DNA of 59,161 nt from Conidiobolus coronatus NRRL 28638 (taxonomy: Eukaryota > Entomophthoromycota > Entomophthoromycetes > Entomophthorales > Conidiobolaceae), in assembly GCA_001566745.1 (NCBI GenBank), contig KQ964424.1:236360-295520 (forward strand). Direction: 5' to 3'. Below are positions 10,543-23,421 of the stretch, piece after piece. The notes beneath the pieces are model-generated. The model was given only the letters and a program-made list of their open reading frames with translations. It made no database searches and was not told where the DNA came from. The position numbers and the translations under genes were made by a program. Within the stretch, counting starts at the first letter, position 1, and each line of letters opens with the position of its first letter.

Positions 10543-12079
10543 TTATTTTTCAAATTCAATTATATCTGATTTATATGTATTATCTGTACTATAACTTAAT
10601 GGGCTTTTGTTATAATTTTTAATGTCTAAACGGTTCTTTTTATCACGAGAAATAATATTTAGCGCATTGTCCAGTTCTGAATTTGCCCAAACTTCACGAA
10701 TAGGACCCATGTATTTAATCTTGCCATCTTTAGAACTTGAATTTTTCATATTTTTACTATATAATAAATATATTAATGCTAGTAATAAAGCTATACAACT
10801 TAAAGCTATTAAAACTATAGCATAAACGGGAAGACCTTTATCTTGATATATTGTTCCATTAATTTCATTGCCTAACTCTGTATTATTCGATTCGTTTGGT
10901 AGTCTTAATGTAGATTTCATTCTTTGATTGAGCATGTCGTATACATTAAATGGTACCTCTTTATCACCTATTGCATAATCTAATAAAAATTAGCTTAAAA
11001 AATATAAATTATAAATATAATTTACCTGAAAATATTATTAACTGATCGTTAAATATTACAAAATCTTTGTGATTTCTGAATGAACTATATTTACTACCAT
11101 CTTCATTGAATATTGGATTCCAATTCCAGTTTTTAGATTTAAAGTCGAGAATGCCTAAATGTGTATTGGTATATCCTGTGTTTGAGGCTTGTTCACCTAT
11201 AAACCCGCCTAAAACTATAATTTTGCCATTGTAAACTGTTGCTAAAAAGTTTTGAAATCTAATATTAGCTAAGCTGCTATAAAACATATCAGGTTCAATG
11301 CTAATATTTTCCCAGATATTGGTTAATGTATCGAATATAGTCAAGTTATATATTGAGTTGTATTCATATATAGGTAAATTATTATCTATAGCATTAGATG
11401 TTGAATTATAAATAATTCGTCTTTTACCGCCTAATATAACCAGGTATCTGTTATCAATTATAACAGATTTATGATCGGATAATGGTTTTAACTTTCCATT
11501 TGCGGAATATGTCATATCTACCCATTCTTTAGAAGTGAGGTTATACTTATAAAATGAATTTTCAATTGAATAACTACTATCCTTTTTGGAGAAAACAAAT
11601 CCCCCAGTTATATAAAGAGTGGAGCCAAATTCGTTAGTTATCTTATTAATTGTATACCCGCTAACAGGAAAATTTTCACTTGTAGGAAACTCAATAACGC
11701 TTGTTCCATTTTTCAAGGACATATCATCTAAATCTATATACCCTACCCAGTTCATATCTTGTGGTTTTCTATTACCTAAAAACATATCTTTGAGTGCAGA
11801 TTTCACCCACAGCTTACTATTACCCTCTTGTAAGCTATCTGAAGTATCAAATATCTTTAAATCTTGCCTCATATCATAGAAACCCAAATTAAAAGCTTCC
11901 CCGTTATTAAATATACCTGATATTGAGCTCTCTTTAAGCTCAAATACTCTAACCGTAGCATTATTCGAGCCATCAGTGGTATAGATACCTATAAGTTTGT
12001 TACCTCTAATTGTTGCTGAATAGAGATTACCTGTTTTGGATACTACTGATAGAAAATAAGTAATAAATAATACCAACAT
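10543..12079 (-). CDS. Kelch-repeat single-pass membrane protein
   Basis: Two exons, 12079-11026 and 10979-10543, split by a 46-bp intron (10980-11025); the spliced frame gives 496 residues. Residues 1-14 form a hydrophobic signal peptide. The ectodomain has kelch-type blades marked by double glycines (ITGGFVF about 157, VILGGKRR about 215, IVLGGFIG about 290) with aromatic ends such as KSKNWNW. One transmembrane helix lies at about 403-425, followed by a 70-residue basic and polar cytoplasmic tail. Secreted or membrane kelch proteins with a single helix are common in early-diverging fungi and mostly lack assigned roles; a cell-surface function is plausible but not shown. No enzymatic domain is visible. 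The upstream gene is Fig4 on the same strand, 900 bp away. Confidence 0.85.
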
Positions 12080-12978
12080 AACACTAATTTTTGTAATATT
12101 GCTAATAAATTAATTTTTCAACCAAATCTAATTTATTTTTAATCTAAGTTGGTATAGATAATAATATAGACGATGTTTAAATTTGTAAATATTTTATCTG
12201 GTTAATTAAGGAAATAATTTTGATTCATTTTTAAACACATCAAGTATTTATACCTTAATTGTTTCCCACCATTTTTTGATATAAAACTAGTTTTTTGATT
12301 TATAGTTGCACAAGTCTTATTTACCTTTATTACTATTATATTATTTAACAGTTCTGTACAAACATATATAATTTAGATTTTAGACTATTAAGATTATATT
12401 TTAAATTTTATTACATATTTCTAACCTTATTAAAATATTAAAACAATTTGACCTATGTAAGAGTACCACAAAAAACTAATAAAAATGACTTAAGTTGTAA
12501 TATCCAATTTAACTAACTTGTAGAGTTATTTGAACTAGTCTTTCTAATATTGATAATATTTAATACGAGCTTTTTATTAATTATATTTAAAATTTATATT
12601 CTCCTAAATCATATTTTAAGAATATTTCTATGAGATTAGAAATTGCTAAAAACATAACATAATTATGCGATTTGTATGAAAAAAGTAGTATATATTAATC
12701 ACAATGTTTGGCGGTATGGTAAAAGAGGGAGATATTACATTGTATATAGGTGTTAAACTGAAAAATTAAATAGATTTTGTAACCTAACATACATCAGAAC
12801 AAGAAATGCAATATCACTTATAAATAATAATATAAATGCGCTTTTGGTTCTTAATTATCCAATAACCCTTATTAAAGAAGATAAGTATACATAAATTAAT
12901 ATTATTATAAATTTTTCATACAAAAACTTTGAATAATATTTCATCGGATTAACTGGGCCTCTCATAAATAAAAATTAA
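12080..12978. other. AT-rich intergenic region
   Basis: About 900 bp between the kelch gene start and the Fig4 stop, both minus strand. It should contain the kelch promoter near 12080-12300 and the Fig4 terminator. No gene or repeat recognised. Confidence 0.55.
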
Positions 12979-15900
12979 TTAGTTAGCTTTAACCCTTCTA
13001 CCTTGTCCTGTAGCAGAGCTAATACTGTCCGATCCAATATTAACAATGCTATCATCGGCCTTATTCCCACCCTTCTTAACCGGTCTTACATATCTGCCCT
13101 CGCTCAACCAAGCTGCATAAGCTTCTACTTTACCTCCACCAACACCACCAATACCACTACCACCTCTACCTTCCAAACTTCCAACAACAAAATTAGCACT
13201 ACTACTAATCTGTGGCAGTTGTACGTAACTATTAAATTTCTCTAGATCCCCTTGACTAGTAGCAATTTCACAAGAAGTTGCCTTATTTACATAATTATTT
13301 AATAGTTGATACTCAGGGTCCAAGTAAGTTAATTGATTTGTATTATCATAATTTAAGAGTATTGTACCATAAGTGATGGTGTTATACTGATCTACATAAC
13401 GCTCATACTCTTCTAGTTCTGGTGTTGCTATATTGGGGTTTGTTAAGGTTTCTATTAAAGTTTCTAGTGGGTTTGTTAGTGAAGTATTAATTTCTGAATT
13501 ATTTGGCGTTTGGGAGCGTTGTTGCTGCTGTTGATTATTTGGATCTGAGTTTGAATTTGAATCTTGATCTAATAGAGTGTTCTTTTTACGATTACGGTTG
13601 CCTCTATTATTGTTAAATTGAATCCATCTACCAAATCTAGCAACATTCAATCTAAACAATATAAATTAATATTATAAATTAATATAAATATTAGCTAACT
13701 TACGCTTGTTCATTAATTAAAGGTAATTGAGGTTTATAAACGTGGAATGGACTCCTTTCAAATCCATTTTGAATATCAATACTAAATCAAATTAATAAAC
13801 ACATTATTCAGACTATTATGCTAACTTACTCTAAAGTTGAATTCATATTAAAAGCTAATAATTTGCCGAAACTAGTAAATAACTTGGGTCTATAATATTC
13901 ATTCCAATAAACTTTTTGAGGGTCTAACTCCTCTTCCATTATATCTGAATCAGAGTCTTCAGCATGTGCTGCGTCTTTTAGTAAGTGGAAGGGAAGGGGT
14001 TTTACAGATTTTGTTAAGGAATGGAAGTTGAGGTCTATCCAGGGGAATTCAGAGGGATTCCAGTTGTTTAAGTAGTTAGGATTAAACCAATTGATATAAC
14101 TATAATTTTATATGTTAGTATTGCTTAATAGTTAATTATGATAACTTACTCTTTTCTCCTCTTTACTCCCAATTTAAACCTAGTATTATGCAAATAATAA
14201 TCAGTCGATAATTCCCATAGCTTTTTATTATGCTGCAATGGTTGATAAACCCCTAAAAATAAATTTATAGCATCTTGTTTCTCTGCATCAACAAAACTAT
14301 TTGAATAAAATCTACGAATTGCTTCTATCACATCACGCGAATGCGAAGACCAATTTTGATTAATTTTGCGATATGTAGCCATATTATTTACTAGTAAGGA
14401 GCCACCATATTGGAGGGCTAAGGTGTCACCATGATCATGATACATTTCCGTTAGAATATCGATTGCATTGCAGTCGAATGGTAAATAAGGTTCGGATATT
14501 ATACCTAGACCGTGTAATTGATGAGCTAGAGCCGATTTACCTATCATAAACTGAGCTGCATTTGTTCTGTCTATACAATCGATACAATTGGTTCTTACTA
14601 TCCCTTTTTGTAATAAGTATGGATAGCGTGGTTGATTGTGGTTTTCGTCGTCAGGACTATATAATGTTAATGTTAGATTATATTGATAATTGGTGAGAGA
14701 TTAAATTACTTTGCTTGTCGCTTATCATACCAAGCGTAAGGTTCAGGACCTGGATGAAAAAAGTTTGTTATATTTAAAGCATCTTCACTAAAACTTTCTA
14801 ACCAATTGATTACATCATGATCTCGACTATATTTAAATTAATAAAGAAATTTATATCATATGATTTTAATATACCTTTTTGAAGCCCTTGACATATCCCA
14901 AGGTACATAAATAATTTTTGTTGAATCCTTTAAACATTTGTTCAAATAAGTGGTCATATCCTTAAATGGCGGTAGTAATTTGCTCTCTCGAGGAGTTTTT
15001 TCCTTGGCTTTGATTAAATTCAATACTATAATAGGTGCTCCATAACGTTGAAACATTGAGTTGAAATGCGAAGCAGCTCTAGAGTGGAAAGGATCTGGTA
15101 GGGTCAGTTCGATTTGGGGTTTTGGTGCCATATTGCTAGGGTCTTGAACCCAACTGAGAGGTATGGACCCTCTGTGTTGGATGAAGGAAGTATAGCGAGG
15201 GTTTGGAATATAGTAAACTACCCCATCTTCTGTTTTTTGTGGTAGATAAAGAGCTGTTGGTTCCATGCAATTTACTATTTGTTCAGTTTCTACTTCATTG
15301 GCAACGTAGCCTTCGTCATTAACACCTCTTTTTAAGAATCTTGCACCTGCATATTTGCAAGATCTTCTAGCTATTAATGTTACTGCTATTGGTATTCCCA
15401 AAACTGATATTCCTAATAAACAAATGATTAGTAAATCGCTGATTAATTTGAATTTTTATATTAATTACTCGCTTGATCTAAAAATCCATAAATAATAGGT
15501 AAAACCCAGTAACTAGAGCCCTTTAAACAATTTTTACCAAACCCATTCTTCAATAAATATGAATTCCAAACAAATTCTTCTCTATAACCTGCTCCTACAC
15601 CGCCAGACCCAAAGTGCTGAGCTTCCAAATTATGGGGGTTTAACCTAGTTATATTATATTGTAAAGGGTGTGTAATATCGTAAGTGTAACTAAAGTAGAA
15701 ATTTTTTGTCATATCCATATTTTGAAAAATTGAGACATAACTAAGCAGGGTTAATATTATATAACGTTGTATTAATAAAGGAATTACCGAGCTTCATCAG
15801 GTCTTCTTTCACCTAAACTATTTCTACTTATTGGTAGAAGGGCTGTATCTTCAATATGATAAATATAGTGGCCTCCTATTAGCGCAATAGCAGTACGTTT

Positions 15901-16333
15901 TGTTATTAAATTTATATAGTAACCTTGAGTAAATTTTATAAATCCTAAATAACAAATTTAATACATATATAAGCAAAAAACTATATAAATTACCTATAAT
16001 ACCAAATCCAGAACAAACTTTCTGTAAACCACCAGCTTGTAAATTTCCCTGGTCTATCATACTAAGTAATTCTATACACTCTGACTTTGTGTAAACTACT
16101 TCATCCTCGGTTATATTTAATTCGTCTATTGAAGTACGGTCTATTTTTAGGATACGGTAGTAGTTGTCGCTTTGATTGGAGCCAACTATGTAGAAACGGG
16201 TTTTAGTTTCGTAAAGCGTGAATTTACTTAGGATTAGTTGAGTGTTGGGATGTGTTGGAGTAGAGTCATGGATATTAGTAAAGTTGTGGTGGTGATGATT
16301 GTGATGATGATTGTGATGATTATAGTGTGTCAT
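12979..16333 (-). CDS. FIG4: Polyphosphoinositide phosphatase Fig4 (SAC domain)
   Basis: Nine exons on the minus strand: 16333-15994, 15944-15788, 15740-15469, 15412-14875, 14826-14710, 14656-14150, 14099-13830, 13781-13704, 13651-12979; introns are 47-56 bp and the join gives 983 residues. The Sac domain starts near residue 35 ([15 protein letters not shown]), includes the Fig4-type stretch [19 protein letters not shown], and carries the catalytic CX5RT motif in [11 protein letters not shown] (Cys499, Arg505). Fig4 acts as a PI(3,5)P2 5-phosphatase and scaffold in the Fab1-Vac14 complex on the vacuole or endolysosome. The N-terminus is an odd His/Asn-rich run (residues 2-17), and the C-terminus has a Gln run and a Gly-rich patch. 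Its start lies 168 bp from the Rrp45 stop. Confidence 0.95.
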
Positions 16334-16501
16334 TTTATGACTACTTTTATCTAATTATATTTAACTATTAATTTTAGTTCTAAACAGATTGAATAGCAAT
16401 TATGTAATGAATGAATGGTGACTGAATTTTTAACTAAAACTAAAAATTCAAGGGAATTTAGGATTAATTTCTATTATGGGTTTTTTATTAATTGAATTTA
16501 T

Positions 16502-17594
16502 TTAATTTATACTCTGCTTAATTAAATCTTGAATTTCAGAAACTCTAACCTTAGCAGTTTCAATACAACCCCACAATTGGAAGGGACTGCAATTTACTCC
16601 TCCTAATTTTGTCATTGCAATTATTTGTTGATGGGGATTCATTGCAATTACGATATTTCCTTGACGCACTTGTTCTTCAGTGGATGTACAATCTACAATA
16701 GCAAGTTCCCTAATTATAATATATTAGTTTTATATAGTGTAAAACAGATTGTATTGTTTTACCCTTGTGAGAATATTCCAAATGATATGGTAATGATAGG
16801 ATGATGAATTGTTAGAGAAATAGGAGGCTTTTCGTCCATTGAATGCTAAAATATAACAGTTAATATATTTACTTTTTACAGGTAAATATAAAGCTTACAA
16901 TTGTAACTTCTTCACCGATAACAGTTACATCAGGGTACTTAAAGTGACGAAGAGCTGCTAAAGCTGCTATGCTAGCGGCATCCATTAAATTACCATCGTC
17001 ATCGAGGAAGTGTAAGTCAACTCTTAATGTCCAAACCTATTCATTAAATTAGTATTAAGAATAATTTTATAGCGAATAGATATTTACTTTTTCACCAGCA
17101 ACAATACATAAACCTTCCATATCAATAGCTTTACTCCTTCTAAAACTACGTTCTAACATTCTAGTTATAATTACTTCAGGTTCAGAAATTCTATAAAATT
17201 AATAAATTAATAAATCAATGCTAAAATTTATGATATTAGGTGTTAAGTATTACTTTCCAGGTTCGTAACTAGTATGAGCTAAAGGATGAATTTCTGAGCT
17301 AAATTGAAGAATACCCTCAGTAGGCTTATCGGGATAGGGTAAAGTTACGCTAGCGGAAACTTTTGCTAATACTCTAAAAACAGCAGTATAAGTATAAATA
17401 AAGCATATATAGCAGCATTAAAAATACCTAGTTCTACCTAACAAAACTTCAACTTGTCCCCAATTCCCTTTAACAAAATTTAATTTAACTTGTCTAAACT
17501 CATTAATTTGTCTGCTATCTTCTCTAAGCTTAGCTTCTAAACTGGATTGTAAGAACTCGCGTTCAGGGTTACTTAATTGGCGATCTTTATTCAT
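16502..17594 (-). CDS. RRP45: Exosome core subunit Rrp45 (EXOSC9 family)
   Basis: Six exons: 17594-17428, 17373-17254, 17190-17088, 17036-16899, 16845-16763, 16709-16502; introns 51-63 bp; 272 residues. An RNase PH fold: the start LSNPEREFLQSSLE, TEGILQF, CIVAGEKVWTLRVDLHFLDDDG, DAASIAALAALRHF and the IHHPI segment match Rrp45/EXOSC9 closely. In eukaryotes this subunit is catalytically inert and forms part of the six-membered ring of the RNA exosome, working in rRNA maturation and mRNA decay in nucleus and cytoplasm. The protein lacks the long C-terminal tail of the human form and is near the length of the yeast one. The tRNA-Gln gene lies 270 bp upstream on the same strand. Confidence 0.95.
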
Positions 17595-17866
17595 AACTGA
17601 TTATTCTATATTTTTATTATTATTTTTGTTTTGAATAGTAAAATTTTAATTAAATTGAATGGTAAGAGAAAAATTTAATGACTAATTAATTGAAAATTTG
17701 TTTATGGGATATTAAAATAAAAAACATTATCATTAGCAAATAAATAAAAAGTTAATGTATAATATAGTATGGTAGCTAAAATATTAATAGTAATCTTTAA
17801 ATTTTATTTATTTAAATACGGCGATAAAACACAGAAATAAAAATTTTGATAAAAAACATACATTTA

Positions 17867-17938
17867 AGCTCTGCCTGAGAATCGAACTCAGATCGCAGGA
17901 TTCAAAGTCCTGAGTGCTAACCATTACACCAGCGGAGC
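17867..17938 (-). tRNA. tRNA-Gln (TTG)
   Basis: 72-nt cloverleaf without intron. Acceptor GCTCCGC pairs with GCAGAGC through one non-Watson-Crick pair; discriminator T. Anticodon loop CTTTGAA gives TTG, with stem AGGA/TCCT. D-arm TGGTGTAATGGTTAGCA is the usual glutamine form; T-arm CTGAG-TTCGATT-CTCAG is perfect. Confidence 0.95.
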
Positions 17939-18932
17939 TTATTTAAATATTTCCTCAATGAATTAAATATTTTATTGATAGATATTTTGTCTATTTTTTC
18001 TCACTATTCTTATTAATATTTTAATGAGCTATATTTTTATTTTGATAATATATTTTTGTAACTGCTTTAAATTCTTTTTTCTTAATTTTCGTTATAATTT
18101 CAACTATAATACAGTCTCATCTAATTAATTATGTATAGCAAAGAATTATTAACTAAATATTTTACGTCATTATTAATAAGTCTAGGTTCCTAAGTTATAA
18201 TTTTTCGATACTTAATTGGCTATAGTAGATAGCTCAATAAATCAAAATTATTAAATTAGGACTGGTTAACCGTAGAGCTATATAAATGAAATTGCAGATA
18301 TTTAGTTAAACATTCTTACATTGCTAACTATATAAAATTAAATATAAAATTATGTATAGATTAATAACTTATAAGCTGTTAATCTTTGTTAAATTATCTA
18401 ATAAATCTAAAAGTTTAAAAAAGTAAATTATCCCAGAGTTTTGAAATAGGCTTGACTGAGAAATATAGATAGCATCAAATCCTAAATAGAAGGATATGGC
18501 GTAAGAGTTACTTGGTAAAAATATTAGTTAATAATACCTTCGTGGAAAATATATAATTGCTTAGATAATGGTGAATTTATGTGAAATTTGAGGAGTAGTC
18601 TAAATAATAAATACTGCTTTGGGCTGAATAAGAGTGTTGATAGCTCTTTAGAGTTATTTTGAAGATATTAATGCGAAATTATAGGGGAGGAATCTAAATA
18701 GTTAAAGTTAAGCCAAGCGACGCAATCTACAAGCTAAATAAATTTGCTAAAAAATTTGCTAAAATTAAAAATAAATTAAATAATAAAAGTTAAGAATTAA
18801 CTTATTGGGTTAATTTAATGAAGTACTATATAATATGTTAAAGAATGGGTTTTCAGTAATATCGATACTATGAGAAAGAGGGGATATTGAAAAATTGTTA
18901 TATAATGTGTATAATACTTATAATCACATAAT
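17939..18932. other. AT-rich intergenic region
   Basis: About 1 kb between tRNA-Gln and the 3' end of the U2AF35 gene. No gene, repeat or RNA recognised. Confidence 0.55.
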
Positions 18933-19744
18933 TTAGCGATCATAACCGCGGTCACGAGAGCGATTACTGGGGCTATGGCTGCGATCTCTACCACGAGAAG
19001 ACTTATGTCTTTCATCTCTCTTCATTTTCATTGAAAGTCTTTGAGCATTCATGAGCTCTCTTCTAAATTCGCGAGAAGGGTGCTTCAAATGCATAAAGTT
19101 GCAAAAGCCTCCACGTGTGCATTCACCATTTTCATATTGGCGACAGCAAGCTAATAAAATAATTAGTAAATTAGAAAAGTATAGCTAATTCAATTTATTA
19201 CCTTCACGGAAGTCAGTGACTGGTGATAATTCAGCATACATTGGACGACCTAAAATATTTAATTAATAAGCTAAATAATTAATATTTTAGTTATAAATTA
19301 CCTGCATAAAATCTTTCATTCAAATCTTCAACAGCTTTACCAGCATCCTCTTCATACTTATATCTAGCATAAATATTACCTACTAAATGGTCACCAATAT
19401 TATCACAAATATTAACTTCTTCCAACTCTCCATATTTGCTCAATTCTATAAACATATCTTCATAGAACATATCGAAATCCTTTTGAAGCTCGGCATCTGA
19501 AATGGGATTAGGGTTATTTATGGAAGGATTTTGATAAACATTGGGTAACAATATAGTTTGGGAGAAGTTGGGATGTACGTGCTTTCTTGAACAGCGGTCA
19601 CCGTGTCTACAAGCTCCAATTTTGAAGTAGAAAGAGCAATTAACTCTAAATAAAAAGATATAATTAGTAATGTGTTATAGAATTTAGAAATTTGCTTTAC
19701 TTGTCTTTTTCTGTTCCGTAAATAGAAGCTAAATGTTCAGCCAT
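18933..19744 (-). CDS. U2AF1: Splicing factor U2AF small subunit (U2AF35)
   Basis: Four exons: 19744-19701, 19645-19302, 19249-19202, 19150-18933; introns 51-55 bp; 217 residues. Domain order is that of U2AF1: first CCCH zinc finger (CSFYFKIGACRHGDRCSRKH), the U2AF-homology RRM (LSKYGELEEVNICDNIGDHL, then GNIYARYKYEEDAGKAV), second zinc finger (CCRQYENGECTRGGFCNFMH) and a short Arg/Ser-rich tail (RDRSHSPSNRSRDRG). It recognises the 3' splice-site AG together with the large subunit at the start of spliceosome assembly. The start MAEHLASIYGTEKDK is the conserved one. The RS tail is shorter than in human U2AF1 (240 residues). Confidence 0.97.
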
Positions 19745-20770
19745 GATTTATAATACTAATTTATTTAAATTTATTTATAAGTAATAATTATTCAAAAATT
19801 AAATTAAATTTTAAATTTTAGGTACATCTAGGTCTAATTTATATTTTTTGTGGGAATGTTCTGATTATAAAAAGATTATGGGATAACAATTTTTATTGAC
19901 TTATTTAGCAGTCAATTTAACTTCAATTAACTACAATTCATATGTACGTATTTAATATGTACAAAAAATATATGTTATTCCAAGCGCTATTTAGAATATG
20001 AAAAATTTATAAATTTGCAGCATAACATAACATTTTTCCTATAACAAAAGTTTATTTGGATTCGAATCGAATATAGCAGAAAAATCTAGAAATACAAAAG
20101 ACTTAAATATAAACATTTGTTTCATTTAAATATTGCCAATCACACAACTCATAGCTAGGGTTAACTATATCTCTAGTATGGATAAATGTAAGTAAATATA
20201 ATAAGCGACGTTATCACTGTAATTACAATTAATGCAATAAAGCTATATTTATAATATAATTATGTATATATCAGTATGTTTTTATAATTTATTATCGTTT
20301 TTTAACCTTCAACTATTTCATTATTGCTAAATTTACTATTACACTTTGCTTAACTTCTTTTGGCTTGTTCACATTTTTCCCAAGCGGCACACAAGTAAAT
20401 CAAAGGCTGATTGAATAAAAATCAATTAGAGCATTATGATTTTAGCATTATTAAATAAGATATTGGCATATTAATAAAATAATAATATATAAGAAGATAC
20501 AATAATATTAATGTCCAAATACTATAATAATTAAATCTATATAACTTATATCATATAACAGCAAACTTAATATACTGAATGTTAAATGCAACAAACGCAA
20601 AAATAACATTTTATTTCATTAAGAACCAACCAATCAGCATTAACGAATGATTGGGTGACTAGTAAATTATTTAGATAAAATTCAGAAAAATTTGGATTTG
20701 AGTCACTTATTCCAATTAATTTTTTTAATTAAATTATTCAATTTTTTAATCAGTAAAATAGTTAGTTAAT
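19745..20770. other. Divergent intergenic region between U2AF35 and septin
   Basis: About 1 kb, 5' ends of both genes face it, so it holds two promoters. AT-rich; no gene or repeat recognised. Confidence 0.55.
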
Positions 20771-22383
20771 ATGCCTTTGGTAAGTTAGCAATATAATTAA
20801 GAGTTTTTAAATATTTAAATATTATATTCTGAGCAATTTTTATTAATATTAATACTTTTTTATAAAATTTAGGAATACGCTTTACAACATCGGTAAAAAA
20901 AAATCTTGTAATTAAAACTCATCATTTTATTAATCTAGGCTTTTATAGTGGAAAGAACCCAGATTTAGGACCTTGGAAAGTTGCTAATGCTATCCAAGCT
21001 GTACTCAAGGATACTTTAGGTGTTGATGTTTTACCTAAGCAAAGATGTGTTAGAATTGGTAGAGCACCTTTTGTTTTTAACGTTTTAGTCATGGGTAATT
21101 TGAATTTTGATTAGTATACAATATAGAATTAACTTTAGTTAATAGGCGAAACTGGTTTGGGAAAGACTACTTTTATGAATACTTTATTTAATACTGATTT
21201 AACTGAAAAAATTGCTCCTAAGTATCCTCAAAAAACTACTCAAGTCACTGTAAATCCTGCTAATTTTGGTACTTTTAAAATTATACGATTGTTAAATAAT
21301 TTGTTAATTTATTATTTAAATAGAATTAAAGGAAGATAACGTTACTTTACACTTATCAATTATTGATACTCCCGGATTTGGTGATCAGCTTAATCGTGAA
21401 AAGAAGTATATTAATTTACTATATTTATATTGAATATAGTATTAACTTTAATTTAGCTTACAGCCAATCTTAGATTATATTGATACTCAATACTCAAATT
21501 ACTTGACCGAAGAAAATAAGAAAACTTTCCGTCAAGCTATTCCTGATACTCGTGTTCATGCTGTTCTTTACTTTATTTCCCCTGGTTATGGGTATTTATT
21601 TTTACTATCAGTTTAAAAAATATTGACTAATTATAAATTATTGATAGTTTGCGCCAATTAGATATTGTAGCACTTAAAGAACTTTCCGATAAAGTAAACA
21701 TTATCCCTGTTATTGCTAAAGCTGATACTATGTTAGCTGAAGAACGCGATAAGGTTAAACAGAAGATTTTAAAGGAAATTAAGTTAAACGATATTAAGAT
21801 TTACTCTATTGATCATTGCGACGAAGATGAGTTAAAGGAAGAATTAAAGGAACATGTTCCTTTTGCAGTTATGGGCAGTCAATCTTTAGTTGATAATGGA
21901 ACTGAAAAGGTTCGCGGAAGAAAGTACAGATGGGGTGTTGTTGAAGTCGATAACCCTGAACACTGTGACTTTATCCACCTTCAACAAATGTTAATGAATA
22001 CTTGTCTCCAAGATCTTATAGAGACTACTCACTATAAACACTACGCTCTTTATCGTGCCAACCACATGCGCAAAGATGGTCGTCCTCTTTCCGTACTCCA
22101 ATGTGATGAAGGTTACGATTCCAAATCTGCTCCTCAAACTGAAGATTCAAGTGACGAATTCACTCGCAAAGAAGAAGAAATGCGTCAAAAGTTCGTACAA
22201 ATGGTACGCGAAAAGGAAGCATCCCTTAGGGATAATGAAGAACAACTTCACCAAAAGAGTAAACAACTCATGGCTGAAATTGAAGCTGAACGCCGTCAAT
22301 TAGAAGCTGAAGAGCGTGAAATTGATAATCTTTTAGCTCAAAGAGACCAAATGACTAAGAAACCTTCTATTGGCAAAAAATAA
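20771..22383 (+). CDS. Septin GTPase
   Basis: Seven exons: 20771-20779, 20873-20892, 20949-21094, 21146-21268, 21324-21405, 21457-21591, 21648-22383; 416 residues. The first two exons are only 9 and 20 nt, chosen because they join in frame to the conserved body; that N-terminus is the least certain part. Motifs: P-loop GETGLGKTT (residues 59-67), switch II DTPGFGD, G4 AKAD, and the septin unique element around RGRKYRWGVVEVDNPEHCDF. The C-terminus (about 330-410) is a charged heptad coiled coil. Septins form hetero-oligomeric filaments at the cortex, hyphal tips and septa. The text before the P-loop (RCVRIGRAPFVFNVLVMG) is unlike the usual Cdc3/10/12 form, so I do not assign a subgroup. Confidence 0.93.
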
Positions 22384-23421
22384 TTAAATCAGACCCCTCG
22401 CCCTATTCTTAACTAATATTACTCTATTCTTCTACACAGCATAAATTTTGATTAAACATTAGTCCATATTAAATTTGATCTTGTGGTATTTATTTTAATT
22501 TTATTAATACTAATTAGTTTTAGTTTTGTATGTTTTTAGCACTAAACGATTATTTCAGGTATATAAATGAGTCATGTTAAAAACATTTCTATTATTAAAA
22601 TCCCTATCAAATTTTGTATTAAGAAGGATAAAAAGGTATAATATATTGATTATCTATATATTTGCTATTTATACAAAAGTTTTTATAAATAGATAAAATG
22701 ATTGAAATACAAAACTTGATAAATTGTAGTTTAGGAACTTAAATGGCATAATTTTTAACATCAACATTATATAATCCTTTTTAGTTAAGTACATATCTGT
22801 CTCTATTTAAAATTAATTATATAATCAAACTGAAAAAGAGTTATTTTTACTTGTACTATTTTAAAAATTTCTGGAGTAGTATTTGTTAAAAAAGATTCAC
22901 AAATAATAGCTTTACAGTATGCTGTTAAAATATAATTTAAACCCTTGTTAGCTTCTAGCAAAAAATTATTTAAACTTGAAAATTCACTTATTAAACTTTT
23001 AGTAGAAGCTATTTAAAATGGTATAATATTATTTATAGTCAATATTGATTAAATATAACCAATATTTGTGATAGTAGAAATAATAGAAATGGTAATTAAA
23101 AATAAGTAATTGCAACTGTATATAATTAAATTTAATCTATAAAATATAAATCACATCCACTTCACGTTCAATAAAAACAAAAAAATAGAGAATTGAATTT
23201 TAAATCCAATTTGAGAAAAGAATTATTGAGGAGGTGTAGGTGTGATTGAAAGGAGCTATACAGTAATAAATGATATTTCAACTAGTTAATAAGCGTGGAA
23301 GAGAGAATGTTAAACAAAGTTTAACTAAACTATGGTTAAGTAAGTTAAAGGAGCAGTGTGATTGTATATGATGTTTTACATTATAAAAAATAGATAATAC
23401 TCTCTAATATAAATCAGTAGC
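22384..23421. other. Convergent 3' intergenic region
   Basis: About 1 kb between the septin stop and the 3' end of the CHZ-domain gene, which run toward each other. Apart from a 9-bp dyad (TAGCTTCTA at 22949, TAGAAGCTA at 23003) I see nothing in it. Confidence 0.5.

Noticed and set aside
22949-23011. 9-bp dyad TAGCTTCTA / TAGAAGCTA
   Set aside because: Short arms with a 45-base loop are expected by chance in DNA of this composition.
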